DNA of 17,552 nt from Lachnospiraceae bacterium UBA6452 (GTDB lineage: Bacteria; Bacillota; Clostridia; Lachnospirales; Lachnospiraceae): positions 183-17,734 of the forward strand of contig DJNY01000199.1 of the NCBI GenBank assembly GCA_002441865.1, given 5' to 3'. How positions within the stretch are numbered: position 1 is the stretch's first letter; each line of letters starts with the position of its first letter. Shown here in pieces: positions 1-8,632 of this stretch. The translations under genes were made by a program, and so were the position numbers. The notes beneath the pieces are model-generated. The model ran no database searches. It was not told the DNA's origin and saw only the letters and a program-made list of their open reading frames with translations.

Positions 1-220
1 TTAAATCAGGAAATTCCGATGCCTTTTAGTGCTATTATGGCATTATTTTGAAAGTATTTAAGAGAAATTCAGATTTCCGATGCTTTTTGTTTCGGTTTTT
101 GCCTAAATTAGGGGCAGAAATGCATCGAAAAAGATTAGTTGAGATAAATTCGATGTATTTTTCATACAAATAATTAAAAGTGTATCGAATATGGAAGTAC
201 ATTGAGGTATATATGAATTA
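1..220. other. Gene-free AT-rich stretch with serial hairpins
   Basis: I see no convincing coding sequence here. The stretch holds three imperfect inverted repeats. Positions 19-23 pair with 39-43 (ATGCC/GGCAT). Positions 74-88 pair with 117-131 around a CGATGC/GCATCG core. Positions 148-162 pair with 176-190 as a continuous 15-pair stem if three G-U pairs are allowed on the plus strand. The word CGATG or its complement recurs in each (near 18, 79, 124, 152 and 184) and again in the hairpin at 277-323. It could be a degraded repeat element or the 3' flank of a gene left of the window. No function can be assigned. Confidence 0.4.
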
Positions 221-280
221 TATTGATTTGTATTGATTTGTATTGATTTGTATTGATTTGTATTGAATGGTATTGATTTC
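221..280. repeat. 10-bp tandem repeat, six copies
   Basis: The unit TATTGATTTG occurs four times without change (221-260), then as TATTGAATGG (261-270) and TATTGATTTC (271-280). The period is close to one helical turn. It lies just beyond the nucleoside-importer operon, next to the hairpin that follows its last stop codon. It does not fit a coding repeat. It could be a slippage-prone spacer, a bent-DNA tract or a set of binding sites; nothing in the sequence decides between these. Confidence 0.9.
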
Positions 281-323
281 TACATACCCCGATGCCATAA
301 CCGACATCGGGATCATGTAGAAA
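277..323 (-). terminator. Hairpin at the 3' end of the nup operon
   Basis: A two-part stem-loop starts four bases after the nupQ stop codon on the minus strand. The outer stem is nine pairs (277-285 with 315-323) and the inner stem seven pairs (288-294 with 305-311, CCCGATG/CATCGGG), with a ten-base loop. The exit side on the minus strand reads AATCAATACC rather than a run of T. It is therefore either a weak or factor-assisted terminator or an mRNA 3'-end stabilising structure. Confidence 0.55.
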
Positions 324-327
324 GATC

Positions 328-1284
328 CTACCGCTCTTCACGGAAGTAATTGTTTCCGAGCGCTTCCGGCATATTACTGTTTCGTCTGTTGCGGATAGAA
401 CTGATAACCAGTACAACCGCAGTGATCAGGAACGGAAGCATATCGTAAAATGCGATCGGGAACGGAAATACCGACTGCGGAATGTAGTACTTCAGAATAC
501 GCAGTGCACCAAATACAAAAGATCCCCAGATTGCAAGAGTCGGTCTCCAGGAAGCAAAAATAACAAGTGCCACCGCGATCCAGCCAAGTCCGCCTACATT
601 ATCGCTGATCCATACGCCGCCATTGATGATCATGGAACAATATGCACCGCCGATACCGCAGATCGCGCCACCGGCTACAATATTAATATATTTCCATTTC
701 GTCACCTGAATACCTGCTGCATCCGCTGCTGCAGGATTCTGTCCGATCGCCTGTACATTCAGGCCTGTTTTTGTCTTGCTGAGGTAAATACCACAGAGAA
801 TTGCAATTAAAATACCCAGATAAACAAATGGGTTATAGGAGAATAAAAGCGGCCCTGCAACCGGAATATCGGAAAGTCCCGGAATATGGATGCTCCGCAT
901 GGCTGCTGTAATATGCTCCGGTAATTTCAAAGTACCGTCCGGTGATTTTGCGATCATCATAACACCGATGAAATTGGCAAGTCCGATACCAAAGATCGTA
1001 AGTGTCAGGCCTGTCACATTCTGATTCGCCATAAAAGTAACCGTCAACAGGGCATAGATAAAAGCACTGAGTGCACCTGCCAGAGCAGATGCCAGAATAG
1101 CAATCACAAAGCTGTCTGTCTGATAGCCAGCCATGAAGCCTGCGCAGGCACCGATCGACATCATGCCTTCCACACCCAGATTCAGATGTCCTGTTTTTTC
1201 AGAAAGAATTTCTCCTACCGTACCATATAATAAAGGAGTTCCGGCAAGTACTGCCGCTACCAAGAATTTAATTACCATATCCAT
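328..1284 (-). CDS. nupQ: Nucleoside ABC transporter permease (NupQ-like)
   Basis: A 318-residue polytopic membrane protein of the branched-chain amino acid/BMP permease family. With NupP it should form the membrane channel of a nucleoside importer in the cytoplasmic membrane. Hydrophobic segments run through almost the whole length. Family-typical stretches are visible: an early TVGEILSEKTGHLNLGVEGMM, then IGQNPAAADAAGI near the middle, which resembles the cytoplasmic ATPase-coupling loop, and GGLGWIAVALVIFASW. The start codon overlaps the nupP stop by one base (TAATG), with an AGGAGG site just upstream. The order lipoprotein-ATPase-permease-permease matches Bacillus subtilis nupNOPQ, a guanosine importer. 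Family assignment is secure; the exact substrate is inferred from the family. Confidence 0.93.
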   Translation of the reverse strand: MDMVIKFLVAAVLAGTPLLYGTVGEILSEKTGHLNLGVEGMMSIGACAGFMAGYQTDSFVIAILASALAGALSAFIYALLTVTFMANQNVTGLTLTIFGIGLANFIGVMMIAKSPDGTLKLPEHITAAMRSIHIPGLSDIPVAGPLLFSYNPFVYLGILIAILCGIYLSKTKTGLNVQAIGQNPAAADAAGIQVTKWKYINIVAGGAICGIGGAYCSMIINGGVWISDNVGGLGWIAVALVIFASWRPTLAIWGSFVFGALRILKYYIPQSVFPFPIAFYDMLPFLITAVVLVISSIRNRRNSNMPEALGNNYFREER

Positions 1285-2369
1285 TATTTGTCTCCTCCTT
1301 TACTTCTGCCTACAAATTTATAGCGGACGAAAAATTCACAGCCCAGAATGAAGAATAAGATAATTCCCTGCAGTACATCCGCACAGTCTGTGGAAAGCCC
1401 GAACGATGACTGTACAACACTGCTACCCTTCTCCAGTACCGCAAACAGGAAGGAAACGATCAGGATCACAAACGGATTCAGCTGTGACAGCCATGCAACG
1501 ATGATCGCTGTAAATCCGACACCGCCTGCCACGTTCATGGTCAGTGTAACATCGGAACCGCTTGCCTGGATCATACCGCCCAGTCCGCAGATCGCACCAC
1601 TTAAAAACATCGTCTTTAAAATGATCTTCTTGACATTCATACCTGCATATCTTGCTGTATCCTGACTGACACCGACAACACCGATCTCATAACCGGACTT
1701 ACTGAACTTCAGATATACAAACACCACCACAACGAGGATCAGTGCCACGATCCAGCCACACTGGATGCCTGCCACCTTATCCAGAGCCGCATTGGCATCA
1801 AATCTCTGGATCTTGGAGAAGCCGTTTGCTGCAGGATCTCTCCATGGACCATCCTGCAGATACGATACAAAATACATGGCAATATAATTCAGCATCAGTG
1901 TAAACAGCGTTTCATTTGTATTGAATTTTACTTTAAAGAGCGCTGGGATCAGTCCCCAGATACCGCCGCCCACAATACCTGCCACTGCCATCACCAGAAG
2001 TAACACAACATGATTCCAGTTGCTGCAGTAAAGGGCAAAGAAGGAAGCGCAGGTAGCACCGAAAATCAGCTGACCTTCTGCACCGATATTCCAGAAACGC
2101 ATCTTAAATGCAAGCGTTACACCGAGGGAGCAGATCAGCAGCGGGATCATGATCTTAACTGTTGCCTGTACAGCCATGGCACTTCTGAATGCGCCGGTAA
2201 CGATCGTGCCATAGATCACAAACGGATTATAGCCGATACACAGGATAAAAATACCTCCTGCCACAAGTGATAATAAAATAGCGAGCAGACGTAAAATAAG
2301 GATCTGTCTGTTTCCCATCTCCGCACGTTTGACTGTACGCAGAAGTGGTTCTTTTGTCTGTTTATTCAT
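1284..2369 (-). CDS. nupP: Nucleoside ABC transporter permease (NupP-like)
   Basis: A 361-residue permease with a short basic cytoplasmic N-terminus (MNKQTKEPLLRTVKRAEMG), then multiple membrane-spanning segments. The NIGAEGQLIFGA stretch is the counterpart of NLGVEGMM in NupQ and is characteristic of this permease family. GVSQDTARYAGMNV is the counterpart of the NupQ coupling-loop region. Its start overlaps the end of the ATPase gene by eight bases, with a GGGAGG ribosome site upstream, so translation is probably coupled. It should pair with NupQ as a heterodimeric channel. Substrate (purine or pyrimidine nucleosides) is inferred from family and operon order. Confidence 0.93.
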   Translation of the reverse strand: MNKQTKEPLLRTVKRAEMGNRQILILRLLAILLSLVAGGIFILCIGYNPFVIYGTIVTGAFRSAMAVQATVKIMIPLLICSLGVTLAFKMRFWNIGAEGQLIFGATCASFFALYCSNWNHVVLLLVMAVAGIVGGGIWGLIPALFKVKFNTNETLFTLMLNYIAMYFVSYLQDGPWRDPAANGFSKIQRFDANAALDKVAGIQCGWIVALILVVVVFVYLKFSKSGYEIGVVGVSQDTARYAGMNVKKIILKTMFLSGAICGLGGMIQASGSDVTLTMNVAGGVGFTAIIVAWLSQLNPFVILIVSFLFAVLEKGSSVVQSSFGLSTDCADVLQGIILFFILGCEFFVRYKFVGRSKGGDK

Positions 2370-3903
2370 TTGTCTGCCCTCCCTTCGTCATTTCTTCCGC
2401 AGCATCTTCCGTATCACCGGTCATCAGCATACCGATCTGTTCCTTTGTCGCCGTTCTGGCATCCAGGATACCTGTGATCTTACCGTGGCACAGTACCATG
2501 ATCCGGTCGGAAAGCTCCAGAAGCACATCCAGATCTTCTCCGATATACATGACTGCCACATTTTTCTTCTTCTGTTCATTCAACAGATCGTAGATCACAT
2601 AAGAGGAATTGATATCAAGTCCACGTACCGGATAAGCTGTGATCAGCAGATTCGGCTCTGATTCGATCTCACGTCCCAGAAGAACCTTCTGTACGTTACC
2701 ACCACTCATCATACGCACAGGTGTTTCAATGCTCGGTGTTACAATACTCAGCTTCTCTACCAGCTTTGTTGCAAGCTCCTTTGCCGGTTTTCTTCTGACA
2801 AACGGCCCTTTGCCTGCTTTATAGCTCTTGAGCAGCATATTATCCGTCATACCCATCGTGGAAACAAGCCCCATACCAAGACGATCCTCCGGTACAAAGC
2901 TCATGCTGATACCGAGGTCAATGATCTCGGAAGGTGTCTTACCGAGCAGATTTGTCTTTTTGTAAAGGATCGCACCTTCCTTTGCATGCATCAGTCCTGC
3001 GATCGTCTCACAAAGCTCCTTCTGTCCGCTGCCTGCTACACCTGCCACACCAAGGATCTCTCCTTTTTTGATCTCAAAAGAAATATCATCCAGTCCTTTT
3101 GAGCCATCCGGCTTATCGACCGAAAGATCCACAACCTTCAGGATTGTTTCTACATGTTCCGGTTCCGGTCTGTTGATTTCCAGACTGACCTTTCTGCCGA
3201 CCATCAGCTCTGTCAGTGTCTGTTTATTACTTTTTGCGGTCTCTACCGTTTCAATGCTCTTTCCTTTTCGCAGGATTGTCACGCGGTCACTGATCTCCAG
3301 CACTTCCTGCAGCTTATGTGTGATTATGATGATCGCACATCCCTTTTCTTTCATCTTGCGGAGAATTTCAAAAAGCCGTTCCGTTTCCTGCGGTGTCAGA
3401 ACCGCTGTCGGCTCATCCAGGATCAATATATCCGCACCTTTATATAAAACCTTTACGATCTCTACTGTCTGCTTTTCACTGACACTCATTTCGTAGACCC
3501 GTTTTTCCGGTTCAATTTCCAATCCAAATTTATCACAGATTGCCTTGATTTTCTGGCTCAGTTCCTTATCTGTGAGTCTTTTCCCTTTTGTCCCGATCAC
3601 AATGTTGTCCATTGCGCGGAACGAATCCACCAGTTTAAAGTGCTGATGGATCATACCGATTCCGAGATGCATCGCATCTACCGGCGAATTGATCGCCACG
3701 GTCTGTCCATTTACCAGTATCTCACCGCTGTCCGGATGGTAAATACCGGAAAGCATATTCATCAGGGTTGTTTTTCCTGATCCGTTTTCTCCGAGGAGTG
3801 CCAGGATCTCACCCTTCTTTACCTTCAGATCGATCTGATCGTTTGCAACCACACTACCGAAGGTCTTCGTTATTTTTTTACACTCGATTGCATAATCTGC
3901 CAT
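2362..3903 (-). CDS. nupO: Nucleoside ABC transporter ATP-binding protein, two NBDs (NupO-like)
   Basis: A 513-residue protein with two fused nucleotide-binding domains. It powers nucleoside import by the NupPQ permeases at the inner face of the membrane. The first domain has Walker A GENGSGKTT (residues 38-46), a signature-like MSVSEKQ and Walker B ILILDEPTAVL. The second has the degenerate GVAGVAGSGQKE in place of Walker A, a clear MSGGNVQK signature and LLITAYPVRGLD, as usual for sugar- and BMP-type importers. I place the start at MADYAIE (3903), which has an AGAGG site six bases upstream. The longer frame from 3963 would begin inside the hairpin at 3947-3981 and adds a non-conserved 20-residue leader. 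Confidence 0.94.
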   Translation of the reverse strand: MADYAIECKKITKTFGSVVANDQIDLKVKKGEILALLGENGSGKTTLMNMLSGIYHPDSGEILVNGQTVAINSPVDAMHLGIGMIHQHFKLVDSFRAMDNIVIGTKGKRLTDKELSQKIKAICDKFGLEIEPEKRVYEMSVSEKQTVEIVKVLYKGADILILDEPTAVLTPQETERLFEILRKMKEKGCAIIIITHKLQEVLEISDRVTILRKGKSIETVETAKSNKQTLTELMVGRKVSLEINRPEPEHVETILKVVDLSVDKPDGSKGLDDISFEIKKGEILGVAGVAGSGQKELCETIAGLMHAKEGAILYKKTNLLGKTPSEIIDLGISMSFVPEDRLGMGLVSTMGMTDNMLLKSYKAGKGPFVRRKPAKELATKLVEKLSIVTPSIETPVRMMSGGNVQKVLLGREIESEPNLLITAYPVRGLDINSSYVIYDLLNEQKKKNVAVMYIGEDLDVLLELSDRIMVLCHGKITGILDARTATKEQIGMLMTGDTEDAAEEMTKGGQTNE

Positions 3904-3946
3904 ACTCAACCTCTTTGTACCTTGCCTGTTTTCTTCCCTATAAAAT

Positions 3947-3981
3947 TCAAGGGGGACCGCCATTCGAGAGATCCCCCTTGA
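3947..3981 (-). terminator. Hairpin between the lipoprotein gene and nupO
   Basis: A perfect ten-pair stem (TCAAGGGGGA at 3947-3956 with TCCCCCTTGA at 3972-3981) encloses a 15-base loop. On the minus strand it is followed by ATTTTAT. It sits 30 bases after the lipoprotein stop. With only four T residues it is likely a leaky terminator or an mRNA-protecting stem. Either would give more binding-protein mRNA than ATPase and permease mRNA, a common arrangement in ABC importers. Confidence 0.7.
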
Positions 3982-4010
3982 TTTAATTGACCTATACAGT
4001 CAAACATGTT

Positions 4011-5252
4011 TTATTTTACAACTACGTTCTTGAAGTACCAGTTCATATTGCCTGTGATATCAGCATCAGACATATGTTCACCTTCTGTACCTACAGTAGA
4101 ACCGTCATTTGTTTCGATCACACCATCGAATACATCCCAGTCACCGGATTCAATCTTAGCTGTAGCTTCGTCGATTGCTTCCTGTGTACCGTCTGCTGCA
4201 AAATCTGCAAGTGGTGCAATTTTTACGAGACCATCGCTCATACCACCGAAGTAGTTAGAACCATCCCATGTACCGTTGATTACTGACTCAACAGCCTGTG
4301 TATAGTATGCTGACCAGTCCCACATAACAGATGTGATAGCTGCCTTTGGAGCATCCTTGGACATATCTGAATTGTAACCAACACCAAATACGCCTGCCTG
4401 TTCAGCAGCAAGCTGTGGATTCGGTGTATCGCAGTGCTGTGCAATTACATCACAACCGGCATCGATCAGAGCCTGTGCTGCCTGTGTCTCACCTTCCGGA
4501 TCATACCAGCTGTTTGTAACCTTTACATCAACCTCGCAGTCAGGATTTACAGAGTAAGCACCCATTGCAAATGCATTGATACCACCTGTACACTCAGAGT
4601 TTTCCTGACCCATTGCAGATACATAACCAAGCTTGTTTGTTGTTGTCTTCAGACCTGCTGCAATACCTGCAAGGTATCTTGCCTGATAAATTCTACCGAA
4701 GTAGTTGTTGAAGTTTGTACCATTTGATTTATAACCTGTTGCATGGGAGAAAATAACATCCGGATATTCGGCAGCAAGCTGTTCACATGTATCCATGTAG
4801 CCCCAGCTTGTAGCGAAGATAATATTACATCCTTCTTCGATACACTCCAGCATTGCATTTTCAATTGCTGTTGTATCACCATCATCTACATTAAGCTTAC
4901 GGACGATCTGATCATCAGACAGTCCTAACGTCTGCTGCATACCTACAATACCCTGATCATGTGCATAAGAGTAACCGCTTCCTGTTGCAGGATCACCAAT
5001 ATGGATCACACCAACCTTGATATCCTCTTTTGCGATGGCCGGCATAACACCTGCTTTGTCAGCTGCATCTGCTGTTTCGTCTGTTGCTGCATCTGTAGCT
5101 TCATCTGCTGCATCTGTAGCTTCGTCTGTTGCTGCATCTGTTGTCTCTTCTGTCTGGGCTTCATTGTCAGCTGCATCATTGCCTGCGCCGCAAGCACATA
5201 AAGAAGCAACCATAGCGACAGAAAGAAGAATGCTTAATAATTTTTTCTTCAT
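4011..5252 (-). CDS. nupN: BMP-family nucleoside-binding lipoprotein (NupN/PnrA-like)
   Basis: A 413-residue secreted lipoprotein that should capture nucleosides outside the membrane and deliver them to NupPQ. Residues 1-20 form a signal peptide (MKKKLLSILLSVAMVASL) with lipobox L18-C19-A20-C21; Cys21 is the expected lipidated residue. Residues 22-67 are an acidic, repeat-rich linker made of DEATDAA-like units. The BMP domain starts at about KVGVIHIGDP and includes GSGYSYAHDQG and NIIFATSWGYMDT. The start has a strong site (AGAGGAGG, five bases before ATG). It is the first gene of the importer operon. Homologues bind guanosine and other nucleosides; the ligand here is inferred. Confidence 0.94.
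   Translation of the reverse strand: MKKKLLSILLSVAMVASLCACGAGNDAADNEAQTEETTDAATDEATDAADEATDAATDETADAADKAGVMPAIAKEDIKVGVIHIGDPATGSGYSYAHDQGIVGMQQTLGLSDDQIVRKLNVDDGDTTAIENAMLECIEEGCNIIFATSWGYMDTCEQLAAEYPDVIFSHATGYKSNGTNFNNYFGRIYQARYLAGIAAGLKTTTNKLGYVSAMGQENSECTGGINAFAMGAYSVNPDCEVDVKVTNSWYDPEGETQAAQALIDAGCDVIAQHCDTPNPQLAAEQAGVFGVGYNSDMSKDAPKAAITSVMWDWSAYYTQAVESVINGTWDGSNYFGGMSDGLVKIAPLADFAADGTQEAIDEATAKIESGDWDVFDGVIETNDGSTVGTEGEHMSDADITGNMNWYFKNVVVK
5062..5150 (-). repeat. Imperfect coding repeats for the acidic linker
   Basis: Short imperfect repeats built on the plus-strand words GCTGCATCTGTAGCTTC and GTCTGTTGCTGCATCTG encode the Asp/Glu/Ala/Thr-rich tether just after the lipidated cysteine. 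Such tethers hold the binding domain away from the membrane and often differ in length between strains. Confidence 0.75.
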
Positions 5253-5302
5253 AATGTCCTCCTCTTTAGACCTTTCATGAAATTTTAAACTACAAAGGTT
5301 AC

Positions 5303-5329
5303 TTTATATTATTTTTCAGTAAATTTCAA
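5303..5329 (-). promoter_or_regulatory. Candidate sigma-A promoter for the nup operon
   Basis: On the minus strand TTGAAA (5324-5329) precedes TATAAA (5303-5308) with a short 15-base spacer. With a 17-base spacer the -10 would read TAAAGT. Both lie about 50-75 bases upstream of the lipoprotein start. A second TTGAAA lies 14 bases further upstream. I see no riboswitch-like fold in the leader. Confidence 0.45.
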
Positions 5330-5379
5330 CACCCATTTTCAAATTATGTGCAATTATGCACGTATTTCGGCAGGATTCA

Positions 5380-6384
5380 CTATTCCCATGCAAGCTCCGG
5401 CTTCTTATCACGGAACATCAGATCCTTTACCGCATCCTTTGCCGGTTTGTTCTCAAACAGGATCTCATTGACTTCTTCAATGATCGGCATATCGATCTTG
5501 TATTTCCGGGCAAGCTCTCTGGCCGCCTTTGCGGAATAAACACCTTCCACTACCATCTTAACCTCAGCCATGGCTTCATCCATCGTCTTGCCCTGTCCCA
5601 TTAAGATGCCCGCTCTTCTGTTGCGGGAATGCATGGAGGCACAGGTCACGATCAGATCTCCGATACCGGAAAGTCCCGTAAAGGTCTCCGGTTTGCCGCC
5701 CATGGCTACACCTAAACGGGATATCTCTGCAATTCCTCTTGTGATCAGTGCTGCTTTTGTATTATCCCCGCAGCCAAGTCCATCCGCGATACCGGCTGCC
5801 AGTGCCACAACATTTTTCAGTGCTGCACCAACCTCGATGCCCAGAATATCCGGGCTTGTATAAACGCGGAAATAAGCATTGTTCATAAAAATGTTCTGGA
5901 TATACTCGGCTGTCTGTTTGGTCTTTGCACCAACCACACAGGTCGTCGGCATATCTTTTCCTACTTCTTCCGCATGAGAAGGTCCCGATAATACAGCTAC
6001 ATCCGCCTGCGGGATCTCCTGCTCAATGATCTGGGATAACGTCATCAGTGTATGTTCTTCAATTCCCTTTGCCACATTGACAATGATCTGTCCGTCTGCC
6101 ACAAACTCACGCATAGACTTTGCTGTACTTCTTGTAAAAGAAGAAGGTACTGCAAGTACAAGCAGATCCTTTCCCGTAACCGCTGTCTTTAAATCCGTTG
6201 TGAACTGTATGCTCTCCGGTAATCTGACACCCGGCAGCTTATCCACATGCTCATGTTTCTCCTGCAGCATTTTGACCTCTGCTTCTATAATGGACCATAC
6301 GATCACATCATGTCCGTTATTTGCAAGCAGTCTGGAAAGTGCTGTTCCCCAGCTTCCTGCTCCGATCACACCAATCTTTGCCAT
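5380..6384 (-). CDS. gpsA: Glycerol-3-phosphate dehydrogenase [NAD(P)+]
   Basis: A 334-residue cytoplasmic enzyme that reduces dihydroxyacetone phosphate to sn-glycerol-3-phosphate, the backbone for phospholipids. The nucleotide-binding motif GAGSWGTAL is at residues 8-16. The family stretch LSGPSHAEEV follows at 132-140, then EVGAALKNVVALAAGIADGLG with the expected catalytic Lys190. TGLSGIGDL and HSRNRRAG are near 237-260. Length is normal for the family. The start has an AAGGAGG site and lies three bases after the plsY stop. That spacing links production of glycerol-3-phosphate with its first acylation by PlsY. Confidence 0.97.
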   Translation of the reverse strand: MAKIGVIGAGSWGTALSRLLANNGHDVIVWSIIEAEVKMLQEKHEHVDKLPGVRLPESIQFTTDLKTAVTGKDLLVLAVPSSFTRSTAKSMREFVADGQIIVNVAKGIEEHTLMTLSQIIEQEIPQADVAVLSGPSHAEEVGKDMPTTCVVGAKTKQTAEYIQNIFMNNAYFRVYTSPDILGIEVGAALKNVVALAAGIADGLGCGDNTKAALITRGIAEISRLGVAMGGKPETFTGLSGIGDLIVTCASMHSRNRRAGILMGQGKTMDEAMAEVKMVVEGVYSAKAARELARKYKIDMPIIEEVNEILFENKPAKDAVKDLMFRDKKPELAWE

Positions 6385-6387
6385 TTT

Positions 6388-7038
6388 TTAATCCTCCTTA
6401 TTTGCCTTGAACAGATAGGTTTTTCGTTCTGTTCCTGCAAGTAATCTCTTTATATTTTCTTTATGTCTGTAAAATGCCATGATCATCAGAAAAATACCGA
6501 CCGCATACATTTCCAGAAGTGCAGGCTGGCTCATGGCAAAATATCCGTTTTGTCCAAGTATGATCATTTCCGCAATAAATCCGACATAAATTGCAAGTGA
6601 TCCAAGTGAAACATAATGTGTCGTAAAAAAGATCAGTGCAAAAAGCGGCAATGCTACTACCAGAAACGGCCAGTGAAAAGATAAAATAAGACCGGCTGTT
6701 GCTGCGATTCCCTTTCCACCTTTAAAATGGAGATAAAATGGGAAATTGTGTCCGAGAACAGCACCTGCCCCCGCATAGATGGACAAAAGCGGCAATAGAT
6801 CCGGATACCTGTTCTTAAAAAGAAGTCTGACAAGCTCTACCGCAAAAAAGCATTTAAAAACATCTCCCAGAAATACGATCAGTCCGGCTTTCTTTCCCAG
6901 TACGCGGAGTGCATTTGTCGTGCCCGCATTTCCGCTTCCATGTTCCCTGATATCAATATGGTTCATCTTTCCATAGATAAATGCCGTCTGGAACAGACCG
7001 AATACATAACCGACCGCCAGACAAATAACTCGTTCCAT
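6388..7038 (-). CDS. plsY: Acyl-phosphate:glycerol-3-phosphate acyltransferase
   Basis: A 216-residue integral membrane enzyme that transfers an acyl group from acyl-phosphate to glycerol-3-phosphate to make lysophosphatidic acid. Three PlsY motifs are visible. HGSGNAGTTNALRVLG comes after the first membrane segment (about residues 34-49), then GHNFPFYLHFKGGKGIAAT (about 95-114), then a C-terminal YRHKENIKRLLAGTE. Hydrophobic segments separate them. The start has a GAGGG site. It lies 37 bases after der and directly before gpsA, in the conserved Firmicute order der-plsY-gpsA. Confidence 0.96.
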   Translation of the reverse strand: MERVICLAVGYVFGLFQTAFIYGKMNHIDIREHGSGNAGTTNALRVLGKKAGLIVFLGDVFKCFFAVELVRLLFKNRYPDLLPLLSIYAGAGAVLGHNFPFYLHFKGGKGIAATAGLILSFHWPFLVVALPLFALIFFTTHYVSLGSLAIYVGFIAEMIILGQNGYFAMSQPALLEMYAVGIFLMIMAFYRHKENIKRLLAGTERKTYLFKANKED

Positions 7039-7075
7039 TTTCTTACCCTCGCTTGTTTATCCTGTTTTGTCTCTT

Positions 7076-8416
7076 CTATTGATCTTTCTCTTTCCGTTCC
7101 CGGATAATAAAATGCAGTGGTGTTCCTTTAAATCCAAAGGTATCTCTGATCTTATTTTCGATATATCTTGTATAAGAGAAATGCATCAGCTGTTTGTCAT
7201 TGACAAATATAACAAAGGTAGGCGGTTTTACGGCAACCTGTGTGATATAGTACAGTCTGAGACGCTTGCCCTTGTCGCTCGGTGGCTGCTGGAGTGCAAC
7301 CGCTTCCGCCATGATCTCGTTGAGTACACCTGTTGCAACACGCATGGACTGGTTCTGCTCTACCATATCGATCAGCTCATACAGTTTTCCGATACGCTGT
7401 CCGGTCTTGGCTGAGATAAAAGTAATCTCCGCATACGGCATAAATGACAGGATCTGTCTGACCTTTTCCGTAAATCGGTAGATCGTCTTATCATCCTTTT
7501 CAAGTGCATCCCATTTATTCACCGCAATGATAATGCCCTTCCCACGTTCATGTGCAATTCCTGCGATCTTGGCATCCTGCTCCGTCACGCCTTCCACAGC
7601 ATCGATCAGAAGGATCACGATATCCGCACGTTCCACAGCGGAAACGGTACGCACGATCATATACTGCTCCAGTTCTTCTTTGATCTTATTTTTGCGGCGG
7701 AGTCCCGCTGTATCGATAAAAATATATTCTTTTCCGTTATAAGTCACTTCCGCATCGACCGCATCTCTTGTCGTACCGGCAATATCGGAAACGATCAGTC
7801 TGTTTTCGCCAAGCAGCTTGTTGATGAGGGAACTTTTTCCGACATTCGGTTTTCCGACGATCGCAATACGCGGTCTTTCATCTTCCACATCTTCAGCTGT
7901 ATCATCCGGGAAATGCGATACCACTTCATCCAGTACTTCACCGATGCCCTGTCTGTTTGCTGCAGAAATTGCCATCGGCTCTCCGATACCGAGATTATAA
8001 AATTCATATACATCCAGCATCATCTTTTCGTAGCTGTCTACCTTATTCACGACCAGAATGATCGGCTTCTTTGACCGTCTGAGCATATCTGCCACCTTGG
8101 CATCCGCATCTACCAGACCCTGCTTGACATCTACCATAAATAAGATCACATCCGCTGTATCGATCGCGATCTGCGCCTGTTCGCGCATCTGTGAAAGGAT
8201 GATATCCCTGCTGTCCGGTTCAATACCGCCTGTATCGATCAGTGTGAAGCTGTAATTCAGCCATGTCACATCCGCATAGATACGGTCTCTTGTAATACCC
8301 GGGGTGTCCTTTACAATAGAAATGCGGGAACCCGCAAGGGCATTGAACAGGGTCGATTTTCCGACATTCGGGCGTCCAACCACTGCAACGATCGGCTTTC
8401 TTTTTCTATTTTCCAT
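7076..8416 (-). CDS. der: Ribosome biogenesis GTPase Der (EngA)
   Basis: A 446-residue protein with two consecutive GTPase domains and a C-terminal KH-like domain. It is an essential assembly factor of the 50S ribosomal subunit. Domain 1 has GRPNVGKS (14-21), [13 protein letters not shown] (61-64) and NKVD (124-127). Domain 2 has GKPNVGKS (188-195), GTTRD, DTAG (235-238) and NKWD (300-303). An acidic linker [10 protein letters not shown] (171-180) joins them. The KH-like part runs from about 350 to the basic C-terminus (IRERKEKDQ). It is the first gene of the der-plsY-gpsA group and is divergent from prs. Confidence 0.98.
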   Translation of the reverse strand: MENRKRKPIVAVVGRPNVGKSTLFNALAGSRISIVKDTPGITRDRIYADVTWLNYSFTLIDTGGIEPDSRDIILSQMREQAQIAIDTADVILFMVDVKQGLVDADAKVADMLRRSKKPIILVVNKVDSYEKMMLDVYEFYNLGIGEPMAISAANRQGIGEVLDEVVSHFPDDTAEDVEDERPRIAIVGKPNVGKSSLINKLLGENRLIVSDIAGTTRDAVDAEVTYNGKEYIFIDTAGLRRKNKIKEELEQYMIVRTVSAVERADIVILLIDAVEGVTEQDAKIAGIAHERGKGIIIAVNKWDALEKDDKTIYRFTEKVRQILSFMPYAEITFISAKTGQRIGKLYELIDMVEQNQSMRVATGVLNEIMAEAVALQQPPSDKGKRLRLYYITQVAVKPPTFVIFVNDKQLMHFSYTRYIENKIRDTFGFKGTPLHFIIRERKEKDQ

Positions 8417-8495
8417 ATGCTCTCCTTTTTATACGATTAACAACCGTCTACTGCTACACCTCTGTCAATAACGGCATTTTTCTCCATAATGATTT

Positions 8496-8524
8496 ATATT
8501 ACAATATTCAGCATAAGTTGTAAA
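8496..8524 (-). promoter_or_regulatory. Candidate promoter for der-plsY-gpsA
   Basis: On the minus strand TTTACA (8519-8524) and TAATAT (8496-8501) are separated by 17 bases, which fits a sigma-A promoter. It would leave a leader of roughly 70-75 bases before der. A TTGACA further downstream on the same strand has no well-placed -10 partner. Confidence 0.5.
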
Positions 8525-8563
8525 GTGGTCAGCCCCTGCTCTGCCTCCGCTCCGTATTTTATC

Positions 8564-8592
8564 TTGTCTTTCCCTGTCATGTATGCTATAAA
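8564..8592 (+). promoter_or_regulatory. Promoter for prs
   Basis: TTGTCT (8564-8569) and TATAAA (8587-8592) are separated by exactly 17 bases, with a TG one base before the -10 (extended -10). Transcription should start near 8599, leaving a short leader with AGGAGG at 8622-8627, five bases before the prs ATG. Confidence 0.7.
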
Positions 8593-8632
8593 TAAAAATG
8601 GATTTTAACTGCACATATCTTAGGAGGAAATC

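Noticed and set aside
221..280. CRISPR array
   Set aside because: The units are 10 bp with no spacers between them, so it is a simple tandem repeat.
3904..3963. 20-residue N-terminal extension of the NupO-like ATPase
   Set aside because: It begins inside the loop of the 3947-3981 hairpin and is unlike the family. MADYAIE at 3903 has its own ribosome site.
4959..5209. Cys-rich and Gln/Met-rich small frames opposite or beside the lipoprotein linker
   Set aside because: They are shadows of the repetitive Asp/Ala/Thr linker codons read in other frames.
5348..5361. Palindrome GTGCAATTATGCAC as a gpsA terminator
   Set aside because: Only a five-pair stem and no T run on the minus strand. Too weak to call.
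5253..5379. Purine riboswitch before the nucleoside importer
   Set aside because: The leader is short and AT-rich, and I see no three-helix aptamer fold or conserved purine-riboswitch core.
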